Below, in pieces: positions 8,033-16,747 of a stretch of DNA of 35,878 bases. Below the pieces are notes generated by a model that did not search any database, had not been told where the DNA came from, and worked only from the letters and a program-made list of their open reading frames with translations. This stretch comes from Ignavibacteriae bacterium HGW-Ignavibacteriae-3 (GTDB taxonomy: Bacteria > Bacteroidota > Ignavibacteria > Ignavibacteriales > Melioribacteraceae). The stretch spans positions 1-35,878 of the forward strand of contig PGYS01000017.1 of the NCBI GenBank assembly GCA_002839795.1, read 5' to 3'. Made by a program: the position numbers and the translations under genes. Numbering within the stretch: the stretch's first letter is position 1; every line of letters starts with the position of its first letter.

Positions 8033-9627
8033 AGTTCGGTTTTATTTTTTTTCTTTTTAGTGATTGTCTGTATACACTCGCGTTCAGCTATGATAACCGA
8101 AACTCCGTTATAGGCAAGTTCCTCTGCCATAACTTCCACCATCTCATTGTGATTTTTTTTCAGCGGGGTTAATACCCTTACGTGTTCCGGCTGAACGCCC
8201 ACACCCAGACAAATTTCTTTAATCCTTCCTGATGCGGAGGACTCCTGTCCCCCGGTCATGGCCACGGCGGAATTATCGGAGATAACAATTGTGACAGGAG
8301 AATTTTCGTTGACGGCATCGAGCAATCCGGTAATTCCCGAATGTGTAAATGTTGAGTCACCGATAACGGCAACGGACGGGATCAATCCCGCGTCGGCGGC
8401 GCCTTTGGCCATAGTAATTGACGCGCCCATATCGACGCATGAATTTATTGAATTGAAAGGGGGAAGCGCACCGAGCGTGTAACATCCTATATCGGAGAAG
8501 ACTCTCTTCTCGCCGTAAATTTTCATGGCCTCGTTCAATGCATCGTAAACATCTCTATGGCTGCATCCGCTGCAGAGTTCGGGCGGCCTGTTAGCAATTA
8601 ATTCGGGAACAGGTAATCCTTCCTTTGTTTTAAAACCCAGCGCCCTTGCTACAATGGTCGGATTAAGTTCTCCGTCCCTTGGTAATGTTTCGTCAAGCCG
8701 GCCGTGAATTGTTTTTCCATGATTGAAAAATCCTTTTAATGATTCTTCAACAATCGGATAACCCTCCTCCAGAATTAAAACTTTTTCACATTCCGAGTTT
8801 AAGCGCTCAATCATTTTTTGCGGAAGCGGATACTGTCCGATCTTTATAATTGGATGAGGACAATTTAGGCCGGGATAATTTTCAATTAAATAATTGTATG
8901 ATATTCCGCAGGCGATAATACCAAGCGATTTATCATTACCATCGAAATATTTATTGTAAGGGGAAGTCTCAGATTCGAATTTAAAATTTTTCTGGTTCTC
9001 AAGTAGAATTTTGTATCTGACCCTTGAGTTGGCCGGAAGTAAAATGAATTGTTTCGGATCATCGGGTAATGAGATTGAATTTTCATCTATTAGTTCTTTA
9101 GTCTCAACTCCGTATCGTGAATGAGAAAGTCTGGTAGTAATCCTGATCATAGCGGGAATTTTATACTTTTCAGAAAAAGAAAATCCCTCCCGCGCCATAT
9201 CGTAGGCTTCCTGCTGGTTTGAAGGTTCAAAAATGGGAATCATCGCAAATTTCCCGAAGTATCTGCTGTCCTGCTCATTCTGGGACGAATGCATTGAAGG
9301 ATCATCGGCGACAGTAATTATAAGTCCCCCGTTGATTCCGGTTATTGCGGAATTGATGAATGGATCAGCCGCAACATTCAATCCGACGTGCTTCATACAA
9401 ACCATTGCCCGCTTTCCCGCATAAGACATTCCGAGTCCGGACTCCATCGCGGTCTTTTCATTAACAGACCATTTGCTGTGTATTTTTTTGCGTGCCGCTA
9501 ATTTTGATCTCTGAACATATTCCGCAATTTCTGTTGAAGGTGTACCCGGATAGGCGTAAATACCCGAAATACCGCCGTCCATTGCTCCTTGAGCAATTGC
9601 TTCGGCGCCAAGTAAAAACATTTTCAT
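8029..9627 (-). CDS. iorA: Indolepyruvate oxidoreductase subunit alpha, lacking ferredoxin domain
   Basis: A 532-residue thiamine-pyrophosphate enzyme. The N-terminal LLGAEAIAQGAMDGGISGIYAYPGTPSTEI is the pyrimidine-binding domain signature; the cysteine motif LCSGCSHRDVY and the pyrophosphate-binding GDSTFTHSGITGLLDA ... VISDNSAVAMTGGQ are in the second half. Archaeal and many bacterial IorA proteins continue after the IIAERECI strand into a domain with two 4Fe-4S clusters. Here the protein ends 12 residues later in a lysine-rich tail with no cysteine cluster, so electrons must pass to a separate acceptor. Bacteroidetes-type IorA proteins are similarly short, so this may be lineage-typical. 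Cotranscribed with iorB. Confidence 0.9.
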   Translation of the reverse strand: MKMFLLGAEAIAQGAMDGGISGIYAYPGTPSTEIAEYVQRSKLAARKKIHSKWSVNEKTAMESGLGMSYAGKRAMVCMKHVGLNVAADPFINSAITGINGGLIITVADDPSMHSSQNEQDSRYFGKFAMIPIFEPSNQQEAYDMAREGFSFSEKYKIPAMIRITTRLSHSRYGVETKELIDENSISLPDDPKQFILLPANSRVRYKILLENQKNFKFESETSPYNKYFDGNDKSLGIIACGISYNYLIENYPGLNCPHPIIKIGQYPLPQKMIERLNSECEKVLILEEGYPIVEESLKGFFNHGKTIHGRLDETLPRDGELNPTIVARALGFKTKEGLPVPELIANRPPELCSGCSHRDVYDALNEAMKIYGEKRVFSDIGCYTLGALPPFNSINSCVDMGASITMAKGAADAGLIPSVAVIGDSTFTHSGITGLLDAVNENSPVTIVISDNSAVAMTGGQESSASGRIKEICLGVGVQPEHVRVLTPLKKNHNEMVEVMAEELAYNGVSVIIAERECIQTITKKKKNKTEL

Positions 9628-9799
9628 TCTTTCACCGTGCTATTAATCAATAAGATGATATTTTCCGTTAAAAATTACAGTATGTCTATGAACACTGCAA
9701 CAAAAATAGCTATTATTCTTTCCAACTTTTCTTTGATTAAAGGCCTCTCCTTCCGTATTTTTGTTCTGAATCTAAAAACGAATAAAGTGGTAATATTAA

Positions 9800-10273
9800 A
9801 TGAGAATTTGCGACATATTAACAGTAGAAAAAATCATTCCTTCCATGACTGGTATAACCAAGGCAGAAGTTCTTGATGAATTGCTGGATCTATTCAAAGA
9901 AGATGAACGCGTTACCGATCTGGATGACATGCGGAACGCTGTTCTGGAAAGAGAAAAAATTATGTCTACCGGGGTTGGCAAGGGTTTTGCCATTCCGCAT
10001 GCAAAAACAAACAGTGTAAATGAAATTGTTGCCGCGTTCGGTAAACTTGATAATCCTGTTGATTTTCAGGCCCTCGATGAACAGCCGGTTAATATTATTT
10101 TCATGCTTGTCGGAAAAGAAAATCTGGTAGGACCGCACATTAAATTACTCAGTCGGATCTCCAGAATGATGAATAAGGATGAATTCCGCGAGAACCTTGT
10201 AAATGCTTCAACGTCGGAAGAAATTCACGCGCTTTTCGAGGAAGAAGAGAAGCAATATTTCGAAGCCATTTAA
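9800..10273 (+). CDS. PTS EIIA (fructose/mannitol/nitrogen-type) domain protein
   Basis: A 157-residue stand-alone EIIA domain of the PtsN/FruA type. The phospho-acceptor His67 is in the motif GVGKGFAIPHAKTN, and the C-terminal half has the typical VNIIFMLVGKE and HIKLLSRISRMM. No EIIB/EIIC transporter genes lie nearby, so a regulatory role like that of EIIA-Ntr is more likely than sugar uptake. It lies three bases before hisS, so the two are almost certainly cotranscribed. The start ATG 9800 follows the divergent iorA by 172 bases; this gap shows no clear promoter to me. Confidence 0.85.
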   Translation: MRICDILTVEKIIPSMTGITKAEVLDELLDLFKEDERVTDLDDMRNAVLEREKIMSTGVGKGFAIPHAKTNSVNEIVAAFGKLDNPVDFQALDEQPVNIIFMLVGKENLVGPHIKLLSRISRMMNKDEFRENLVNASTSEEIHALFEEEEKQYFEAI

Positions 10274-10275
10274 TT

Positions 10276-11535
10276 ATGATAAAAGCCGTAACCGGTACAC
10301 GCGACACTCTCCCTTCAGATATTCCAAAATGGAATTATCTTCAATCCATTGTTGAATCCGTTTTCTCCAGATTTAACTATAAAGAAATTCGGACTCCCAT
10401 TTTTGAAGATACAAGCCTCTTTGCGCGGGGAATAGGGGAAGCAACCGATATTGTTGGCAAGGAGATGTATACGTTTTTAGACAGGAGCGGAGAGAGTATA
10501 ACCCTGCGTCCCGAAATGACTGCCGGAGCCGTACGCGCATTCATTGAACATTCTCTTGATAAAAAACAGAATCTTAACAAACTGTATTACATGGGACCGA
10601 TGTTCCGTCAGGAACGTCCGCAGGCCGGAAGATTCCGCCAGTTCCATCAGTTCGGCGCGGAAGCTTTGGGAAGCAATGATCCGCTTCTTGATGCCGAAAT
10701 GATAATCATGGCTTACGATATCTTTGCCCAACTCGGACTAAAAAATTTGTTAGTAAAAATAAATTCCCTTGGTGTCCCGGCTTCAAGAGAGAATTATAAA
10801 AATATATTAAAAAAGCATTTGGAACCTTTCTTCGAAAAACTTTCATCGGAAAGCAAGAAAAGAGTTGATACAAACATCCTTCGACTGTTCGACAGCAAGG
10901 AGGAGAATGACCGGAATATTATGGAGAATGCACCTCTGCTCCTGGAATATCTTGATGAGGATAGTCTTCAGCATTTCGAAAAAGTTAAGCAGGCGCTTCT
11001 CGCATCACGTATTCCGTTTGAAGTTGATGCAAGACTGGTCAGAGGTCTGGATTATTATACACATACAACATTTGAGATTGTGAGCGGAAGTGTAGGATCT
11101 CAGAGTGCTCTCTGCGGGGGCGGTAGATATAATCTCCTGGTTAAGGAACTTGGAGGACCGGATATTCCCGGAATTGGTTTTGCTGCGGGTATGGAAAGAA
11201 TTCTTCTCGCCTGTGAAAATGAAAAATCATTTACATTGGATGAAGAGAAGCTTGATCTCTATCTTGTTACAATAGAAAAGGGTTTGGAAAATTTTTCATA
11301 TAATACCGCGTTAAATTTCAGAAGAAACGGATTGACTGTGGATCTGGATTATCTTAACCGCAGCGTTAAAGCACAAATGCGTGAAGCCAACAGAACGAAT
11401 TCGAGGTTTGTTCTATTAATCGGCGGCGATGAATTTGCACGCGGAGAAATTGTCCTTAAAAATATGAGCACCGGCGCCCAGAAAAATTTTGGAAAAGATG
11501 AGTACGATAAAATCCTTTCGGAAATAAAGGAGTAA
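10276..11535 (+). CDS. hisS: Histidine--tRNA ligase
   Basis: A 419-residue class II aminoacyl-tRNA synthetase of normal bacterial length. It charges tRNA-His with histidine. Motif 1 lies in KEIRTPIFEDTSLFARGIG, motif 2 in LYYMGPMFRQERPQAGRFRQFHQFGAE, and motif 3 in GIGFAAGMERILLA. The histidine-specific loop LVRGLDYYTHTTFEI is present, as is the LCGGGRYN segment. The N-terminal KAVTGTRDTLP is typical of bacterial HisS. It is in a run with the EIIA-like gene (three-base gap) and the unknown gene that begins three bases after it. Confidence 0.97.
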   Translation: MIKAVTGTRDTLPSDIPKWNYLQSIVESVFSRFNYKEIRTPIFEDTSLFARGIGEATDIVGKEMYTFLDRSGESITLRPEMTAGAVRAFIEHSLDKKQNLNKLYYMGPMFRQERPQAGRFRQFHQFGAEALGSNDPLLDAEMIIMAYDIFAQLGLKNLLVKINSLGVPASRENYKNILKKHLEPFFEKLSSESKKRVDTNILRLFDSKEENDRNIMENAPLLLEYLDEDSLQHFEKVKQALLASRIPFEVDARLVRGLDYYTHTTFEIVSGSVGSQSALCGGGRYNLLVKELGGPDIPGIGFAAGMERILLACENEKSFTLDEEKLDLYLVTIEKGLENFSYNTALNFRRNGLTVDLDYLNRSVKAQMREANRTNSRFVLLIGGDEFARGEIVLKNMSTGAQKNFGKDEYDKILSEIKE

Positions 11536-11538
11536 TAA

Positions 11539-12084
11539 TTGTCTCTTAAAAAACCAGACAGCATTCCTAAAATTCCTAAAACACGCAAAAAGAAAGCGCA
11601 GTCAGCGCTTGATGCAATCCCTGCAAAAAAACCCGATAAATTAGAGTACTCTTGCAAATCATATTATAAGTATGACGAGGCTGCCAGAAAACAATTCTGC
11701 GTCTTCGCAATTGAAACAGTTGTTGAGTTTACAAACTTCTCCTACGAAGTTTCGGTCGATGTGGTTCAGGAAAAAAATGTTATAAACTTTATACTCATGG
11801 GTCTCAAGGCAAATATGAATGTAGTACCAATGGTTCAGCCTGCGAAAAAAGAAATGCTTTTTCAGGATCTGGTAGGCGATTATATAGTGAACGTTGTAAA
11901 GCAGGACGGCGCTATTAATACCGGAGAATTTCATTTTAACATATATAAGAAAGAAATTGTTCTGACCAAACAATACAAACCCAAAAAGAAAAACAACCGC
12001 CTCTTCTGTAAATTTGAAGTGGCCGAAGAAGAATTCTCATTTCCCGAAAATAATAAAGGAATAGAACGCAGATTGATAAGATAA
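11539..12084 (+). CDS. Unrecognised conserved-looking protein downstream of hisS
   Basis: A 181-residue protein of no family I recognise. A lysine-rich, probably disordered N-terminus (residues 1-35) precedes a domain predicted to be mostly beta strands (VVEFTNFSYEVSVDVV, INFILMGLKA, FHFNIYKKEIVLTKQY). No signal peptide or membrane segment. The start is TTG 11539, with AAGGAG seven bases upstream; no ATG fits better. Spacing of three bases to hisS shows it is in the same operon. Codon use matches its neighbours, so it is likely a real, native gene. Confidence 0.7.
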   Translation: MSLKKPDSIPKIPKTRKKKAQSALDAIPAKKPDKLEYSCKSYYKYDEAARKQFCVFAIETVVEFTNFSYEVSVDVVQEKNVINFILMGLKANMNVVPMVQPAKKEMLFQDLVGDYIVNVVKQDGAINTGEFHFNIYKKEIVLTKQYKPKKKNNRLFCKFEVAEEEFSFPENNKGIERRLIR

Positions 12085-12138
12085 TTATGATTAATTAGAA
12101 TCATTAAGGATCATTAAAATCCGTGTTCCATTTGTTTT
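12085..12138. repeat. Interspersed repeat, ATCAT/AAAATC(C/T)GTG family, copy 1
   Basis: The gap before rlmB holds GAATCATTAAGGATCATT followed by AAAATCCGTGTTCCATT. The same arrangement, GAATCATAATCATCATA then AAAATCTGTGTGCCATT, occurs between sufD and sufS. The two copies are about 40 bases long with several substitutions. Confidence 0.55.
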
Positions 12139-12870
12139 ATGCAAAAAATCATTGGCAGAAAACCCGTTCTCGAAGCGCTAAAATCCGATGCTGAAATTGA
12201 AGTCGTCTATATTGCATTTAGTCAGCACGGTGAAATTATAAGCCAGATATTTTCCGCCGCGAAAACACGCGGGGTTAAAGTTACTCAGCTTGCCGTTCCT
12301 AAATTTGATAAACTTTCCGATGGGCAAAACGCTCAGGGTGTTATAGCTCTTAAAAGCTCGCAAAAATATTTTGAAATCGGCGAGCTGATTGAAAAATCAA
12401 AAAAATCCCTCTCGCCTCTGCTCCTTCTGCTTGACTCAATTCAGGATACGCACAACCTCGGTGCGATCTTAAGATCAGCCGAATGTGCAGGCTCTGACGG
12501 AGTGATAATTACTACCAACCAGACCGCTCCGATTAATGAGACTGTAGAAAAAATTGCCGCAGGTGCTGTTTCGCATTTAAAAATATGCAAAGTTACAAAT
12601 CTTGTCCGCGCTATAGAAGATCTAAAAAAGAACGGTTTCTGGATTGTCGGAACCCATCTCAGCGGCGAGAAAAACTATGATCAGCTTGATTATAAAATGC
12701 CTGTTGCGCTGGTAATGGGGAATGAAGAAAAGGGGATTCGAAAACTTGTTGCTGAAAACTGCGACTTCCTGGTAAAAATCCCTATGAAGGGAAAGATCGG
12801 ATCGCTGAATGTTTCCGTTTCCACAGGAATTCTACTTTTCGAAATAAACCGCCAAAGAAGTACAATTTAA
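12139..12870 (+). CDS. rlmB: 23S rRNA (guanosine-2'-O-)-methyltransferase RlmB
   Basis: A 243-residue SpoU/TrmH-family (SPOUT) methyltransferase. It opens with IIGRKPVLEALKSD, the substrate-binding domain start, and carries the three knot motifs: LDSIQDTHNLGAILRSAECAG (motif 1, with Asn-Leu-Gly-Ala and Arg), ALVMGNEEKGI (motif 2) and KIPMKGKIGSLNVSVSTGILLFE (motif 3). This combination is that of RlmB/TrmH-3, which methylates G2251 in 23S rRNA using S-adenosylmethionine. It lies 54 bases after the unknown gene and 106 before sufB, where a separate suf promoter is seen. Confidence 0.93.
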   Translation: MQKIIGRKPVLEALKSDAEIEVVYIAFSQHGEIISQIFSAAKTRGVKVTQLAVPKFDKLSDGQNAQGVIALKSSQKYFEIGELIEKSKKSLSPLLLLLDSIQDTHNLGAILRSAECAGSDGVIITTNQTAPINETVEKIAAGAVSHLKICKVTNLVRAIEDLKKNGFWIVGTHLSGEKNYDQLDYKMPVALVMGNEEKGIRKLVAENCDFLVKIPMKGKIGSLNVSVSTGILLFEINRQRSTI

Positions 12871-12914
12871 TCTGATTTTGGAACCATATTCTGCGTAAAA
12901 TCGTTTTAATATTA

Positions 12915-12936
12915 ATCTTGACTTTATTATCAAGAT
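12915..12936. promoter_or_regulatory. Candidate Rrf2-type operator of the suf operon
   Basis: Perfect inverted repeat ATCTTGA-N8-TCAAGAT overlapping the -35 element and spacer of the sufB promoter. The TTGACT...TCAA core resembles IscR-type sites in layout. An Rrf2 regulator with three conserved-looking cysteines is encoded at the end of this cluster. A single half-site ATCTTGA also appears at 19267-19273, just upstream of that regulator. Confidence 0.6.
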
Positions 12937-12946
12937 AGAATAATTT
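12918..12946 (+). promoter_or_regulatory. Sigma-70-type promoter of the suf operon
   Basis: TTGACT (12918-12923), a 17-base spacer, and TAATTT (12941-12946). Transcription would begin about 12953, 24 bases before the sufB ATG. A bound regulator at 12915-12936 would cover the -35 box. Confidence 0.6.
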
Positions 12947-12976
12947 TGAATCCGCAATAAAAATGAAAGATGAAGA

Positions 12977-14485
12977 ATGAATGAAGTGAAAGAAATCTCA
13001 AAAGAGAATAATTCTAAAGGTATTAAGCCCGTCGAAGAGACCAGTGACGATATGAAAATGCTGGACGATCTTACAAGTTCTGAATATAAATGGGGTTTTG
13101 TTACCGATATCGAATCTGAGACAGCTGCCAAAGGCCTGAATGAAGAAGTTGTAAGAATGATCTCGAAGAAGAAGAATGAACCCGAATGGATGACCGAATG
13201 GCGCTTGAAAGCTTTCCGACATTGGTTAAAGATGGAAGAACCCACCTGGCCTAATGTACATTATCCTAAAATCGATTTTCAAAATATCAGCTACTACTCG
13301 GCGCCCGTTCAAAAACCAAAATTAAATTCACTTGATGAAGTTGATCCGGAATTATTAAAGACATTCGAGAAACTTGGGATCCCGCTTGAAGAACAGAAAC
13401 TTCTTTCCGGAGTTGCAGTTGATGCAGTGTTCGATTCAGTTTCTGTTGCGACTACATTCAAAGCATCATTGAATGAAAAAGGAATAATTTTTTGTTCCGT
13501 CTCCGATGCCGTTAAAGATCATCCGGAACTTGTAAAAAAATATCTCGGATCCGTAGTACCGTATACAGATAATTATTACGCAGCCCTCAATGCTGCTGTA
13601 TTCAGTGACGGTTCATTCGTCTTTATCCCTAAAGGTGTGAGATGCCCTATGGAACTCTCCACATACTTCAGAATCAACTCAATGGATACCGGACAGTTTG
13701 AACGGACTCTCATCATAGCCGAGGAAGAATCCTACGTCAGTTATCTTGAAGGATGTACCGCTCCCATACGCGACAACAATCAATTGCATGCTGCTGTTGT
13801 TGAGCTTGTCGCACTCGACGAGGCCGAAATTAAATATTCAACGGTTCAGAATTGGTACCCCGGAAATAAAGAGGGTAAAGGCGGAATTTATAATTTTGTT
13901 ACAAAGCGCGGCGCGTGCAGAGGAAACCATTCTAAAATTTCCTGGACTCAGGTGGAAACCGGATCAGCAATTACATGGAAATATCCAAGCTGTATTCTGC
14001 AGGGTGATTATTCCGTCGGTGAATTTTATTCCGTAGCAGTTACAAACAATATGCAGCAAGCAGATACCGGAACGAAAATGATCCATTTGGGCAAGCACAC
14101 AAAAAGCACAGTAGTCTCTAAGGGCATTTCAGCCGGCCGAAGCAATAATTCATACCGCGGTCTGATTAAGATCGGAAAGAATGCCGAGGGAGCGAGAAAC
14201 TATACACAGTGCGATTCCATGCTTATGGGGGACAGATGCGGTGCTCATACATTCCCTTATATCGAGGTTGAAAACGAATCATCAAAAGTTGAACATGAAG
14301 CAACCACTTCTAAAATCGGAGAAGACCAGATCTACTATCTGAATCAGCGCGGAATCGGCACTGAAGACGCTGTTAATCTGATAGTCAATGGTTTCTGTAA
14401 GGAAGTTTTTAAGGAATTACCGATGGAGTTTGCCGTCGAGGCACAGAAACTTCTGGCGATAAGTCTGGAAGGTTCTGTTGGTTAA
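12977..14485 (+). CDS. sufB: Fe-S cluster assembly scaffold SufB
   Basis: A 502-residue SufB, of usual length, the main scaffold of the SufBCD complex on which iron-sulfur clusters are built. Landmarks are [10 protein letters not shown], the [15 protein letters not shown] helix, [19 protein letters not shown], the beta-helix core with [33 protein letters not shown], and the C-terminal [22 protein letters not shown] followed by EHEATTSKI; the cysteine in TQCDS corresponds to the conserved cluster-forming Cys of SufB. It is the first gene of the suf run with its own promoter and operator just upstream. ATG 12977 follows GAAAGATGAAGA, a moderate ribosome site. Confidence 0.97.
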   Translation: MNEVKEISKENNSKGIKPVEETSDDMKMLDDLTSSEYKWGFVTDIESETAAKGLNEEVVRMISKKKNEPEWMTEWRLKAFRHWLKMEEPTWPNVHYPKIDFQNISYYSAPVQKPKLNSLDEVDPELLKTFEKLGIPLEEQKLLSGVAVDAVFDSVSVATTFKASLNEKGIIFCSVSDAVKDHPELVKKYLGSVVPYTDNYYAALNAAVFSDGSFVFIPKGVRCPMELSTYFRINSMDTGQFERTLIIAEEESYVSYLEGCTAPIRDNNQLHAAVVELVALDEAEIKYSTVQNWYPGNKEGKGGIYNFVTKRGACRGNHSKISWTQVETGSAITWKYPSCILQGDYSVGEFYSVAVTNNMQQADTGTKMIHLGKHTKSTVVSKGISAGRSNNSYRGLIKIGKNAEGARNYTQCDSMLMGDRCGAHTFPYIEVENESSKVEHEATTSKIGEDQIYYLNQRGIGTEDAVNLIVNGFCKEVFKELPMEFAVEAQKLLAISLEGSVG

Positions 14486-14523
14486 AACAATTCAAAATTT
14501 ATAAAGTAAAATATATAATTAAT

Positions 14524-14550
14524 GCTGATAGCTGAACGCTGACAGCCGAA
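14524..14550. repeat. GCTGATAGCTGA-type short repeat between sufB and sufC
   Basis: GCTGATAGCTGAACGCTGACAGC shows internal tandem repetition of a GCTGA(T/A)(A/C) unit. It lies in the 78-base gap sufB-sufC. Such AGCTGATAGC tracts are common dispersed repeats in related genomes, from general knowledge; only one copy is in this window. Confidence 0.45.
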
Positions 14551-14563
14551 AACGAGGAAAAAA

Positions 14564-15328
14564 ATGTTATCAATTAAAAATCTGCATGCCAATGTGGAAG
14601 GAAAAGAAATTCTGAAAGGTATTAATCTGGAAATTAAAGCAGGGGAAGTACATGCCATAATGGGACCGAATGGTTCCGGTAAAAGTACTCTTGCGAATGT
14701 GCTGACGGGAAATAAGAGCTACGAAGTAACCGGCGGTGAAGTAGTGTTCGATGGAAAAGATCTTCTTGATCTTGATACAGAAACCCGCGCGCGTGAGGGA
14801 ATGTTTCTTGCTTTCCAGTACCCGGTCGAAATTCCGGGCATTAGCAATGCGACATTTCTAAAGACAGCTTTAAATGAACTAAGAAAGTATAAATCGCTGC
14901 CTGAATTGACACCCAGGGAGTTTCTTGAAAGGATTAAGGAAAAAGCCAATATTCTTGGTCTTGATGAAACTCTCATCAGCCGCTATGTAAATGTCGGATT
15001 CTCCGGAGGAGAGAAGAAACGTAATGAAATATTCCAGATGCTAATGCTCGAACCGAAGTTTGTTCTTCTCGATGAGACCGATTCGGGGCTGGATATCGAT
15101 GCACTAAGAATCGTTTCCGACGGTGTTAATGTTTACAAGAATGAAAAAAATGCATTCCTCGTGATTACTCACTATCAACGGCTTCTAAATTATATTCACC
15201 CTGATTTTGTACATGTCCTTTATAAAGGAAAGATTATTAAATCGGGCGGCAAAGAATTGGCTCTTGAATTGGAAGATAAAGGCTATGATTGGATAAAGAC
15301 TGAAGAAGTAGAAATCGATAAAGCGTAA
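14564..15328 (+). CDS. sufC: Fe-S cluster assembly ATPase SufC
   Basis: A 254-residue ABC-type ATPase of the cytoplasmic SufBCD complex. Walker A is GPNGSGKSTL (near residue 35), the Q-loop FQYPVEIPGISN is SufC-specific, the signature is FSGGEKKRNEIFQM, and Walker B is FVLLDETDSGLDIDAL, with the H-loop in VITHYQRLL. It powers conformational change of SufB-SufD during cluster assembly. GAGGAAA precedes ATG 14564. The stop codon overlaps the possible ATG 15328 of sufD. Confidence 0.97.
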   Translation: MLSIKNLHANVEGKEILKGINLEIKAGEVHAIMGPNGSGKSTLANVLTGNKSYEVTGGEVVFDGKDLLDLDTETRAREGMFLAFQYPVEIPGISNATFLKTALNELRKYKSLPELTPREFLERIKEKANILGLDETLISRYVNVGFSGGEKKRNEIFQMLMLEPKFVLLDETDSGLDIDALRIVSDGVNVYKNEKNAFLVITHYQRLLNYIHPDFVHVLYKGKIIKSGGKELALELEDKGYDWIKTEEVEIDKA

Positions 15329-15339
15329 TGGGAGAGAAA

Positions 15340-16665
15340 ATGACAGGCAAAGAGTTTTATATAGATAATTTCAAAATATTTCAGGAAAAGTTGAACGGAG
15401 AATCTAAATCATTTTTAAATGAAATTCGAAAAGATGCACTTAAAAGTCTATCCGAACTTGAATTTCCTACAAACAAGGTTGAGGATTGGAAATACACGAA
15501 TGTTACTCCGATACTTAAACAGAATTTTGTTCCGGCGGTCAATGCTTCAGTTCCAAAAATAACTGAAAAAGAGATTCAGAGTTATCTGTTTCAGGATTTT
15601 GACTGCCACTTATTAGTTTTTATTAACGGACTCTATTCGGAGGAACTAAGTATAGTTGGACAATTGCCCAAGGGCGCAGTAGCCGGAAGTCTTCGAAATT
15701 TGACAAAAGAAAATCCGGAACTGTTAAGCAAATACTTAAACAAAATTTCCATAACAGATAATGCCTTTAATGCTTTGAATACAGCTTATGCTCTGGATGG
15801 ATTGGTGGTTGTTGTGCCGGACGGAATAATTATAGAGAAACCAATTCAGGTTTTATATCTCAATACCAACGATAAAGAAAATGTACTTTCACTACCCAGA
15901 AATTTAGTTGTTGCGGGAAAGAACTCTCAGGTGAGCATAGTAGCAAATTACCGCGGAGCAGGCGAGAAAATCTACTTCAGTAATATTATTACCGAAGTGT
16001 TTGCCGATGAGAACTCAATTGTTGATCTCTGTAAAATCCAGAATGAAACTGATGATTCATTCCACATCGAAAAAGTACAGGCAATTCAGAAGAAAAACAG
16101 TGTTTTCAACCATTACAATATTACGTTCGGCGGTTCGATTACGCGGAACGACATTAATTCCCGTCTGGATGGAGAAAATATTGAAACCCATTATTACGGT
16201 TTATATATGGTAAACGGAAAGCAGCATGTTGATAATCATACATTTGTAGATCACGCGAAGCCGAACTGCATGAGCAATGAAGTTTATAAGGGAATTCTCG
16301 ACGACAGTTCGCGCGGGGTGTTTAACGGAAAAATAATCGTGCGGCGGGATGCTCAAAAGACCAATGCATATCAGCAGAACGAAACAATATTGTTGTCAAA
16401 TAAAGCGACTATCGACACAAAACCGCAGCTTGAAATCTTTGCCGATGATGTAAAATGTTCTCACGGCGCGACCGTCGGTCATCTGGACGAAACTTCCGAA
16501 TTTTACATCCGATCGCGCGGAGTGCCCCAGGAGCTCGCAAAATCCATGCTGATCAGAGCTTTTGCAAACGATGTAATTGAGACGGTAAAAATTGATCCGC
16601 TTAAAGAACAGATTAATCATATGATATTTGAACATCTGCATCGTGTGGAAATTAAAACTGAATAA
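15340..16665 (+). CDS. sufD: Fe-S cluster assembly protein SufD
   Basis: A 441-residue SufD, partner of SufB in the SufBC2D complex. Family marks are FPTNKVEDWKYTNVTPIL near the N-terminus and, near the C-terminus, KPQLEIFADDVKCSHGATVGHLDE and FYIRSRGVPQELAKSMLIRAFANDVIE, including the conserved His of CSHGATVG. ATG 15340 is chosen because GGAGAG at 15331-15336 is well placed for it; an in-frame ATG at 15328 that overlaps the sufC stop would add four residues but has no ribosome site. The coupling to sufC is evident either way. Confidence 0.95.
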   Translation: MTGKEFYIDNFKIFQEKLNGESKSFLNEIRKDALKSLSELEFPTNKVEDWKYTNVTPILKQNFVPAVNASVPKITEKEIQSYLFQDFDCHLLVFINGLYSEELSIVGQLPKGAVAGSLRNLTKENPELLSKYLNKISITDNAFNALNTAYALDGLVVVVPDGIIIEKPIQVLYLNTNDKENVLSLPRNLVVAGKNSQVSIVANYRGAGEKIYFSNIITEVFADENSIVDLCKIQNETDDSFHIEKVQAIQKKNSVFNHYNITFGGSITRNDINSRLDGENIETHYYGLYMVNGKQHVDNHTFVDHAKPNCMSNEVYKGILDDSSRGVFNGKIIVRRDAQKTNAYQQNETILLSNKATIDTKPQLEIFADDVKCSHGATVGHLDETSEFYIRSRGVPQELAKSMLIRAFANDVIETVKIDPLKEQINHMIFEHLHRVEIKTE

Positions 16666-16678
16666 TAGAACGCCGATT

Positions 16679-16742
16679 GTTATGATTTTACATGATCATA
16701 ACGAATCATAATCATCATAAAAATCTGTGTGCCATTAAGGAC
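16679..16742. repeat. Interspersed repeat, ATCAT/AAAATC(C/T)GTG family, copy 2
   Basis: The gap sufD-sufS contains a perfect GTTATGAT-N8-ATCATAAC inverted repeat (16679-16702) followed by GAATCATAATCATCAT and AAAATCTGTGTGCCATT, which matches the element before rlmB (12085-12138). Confidence 0.55.
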
Positions 16743-16747
16743 TTAAA

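Noticed and set aside
9637-9876. Small plus-strand frame before the EIIA-like gene
   Set aside because: Overlaps the EIIA start in another frame and shows no protein-like pattern.
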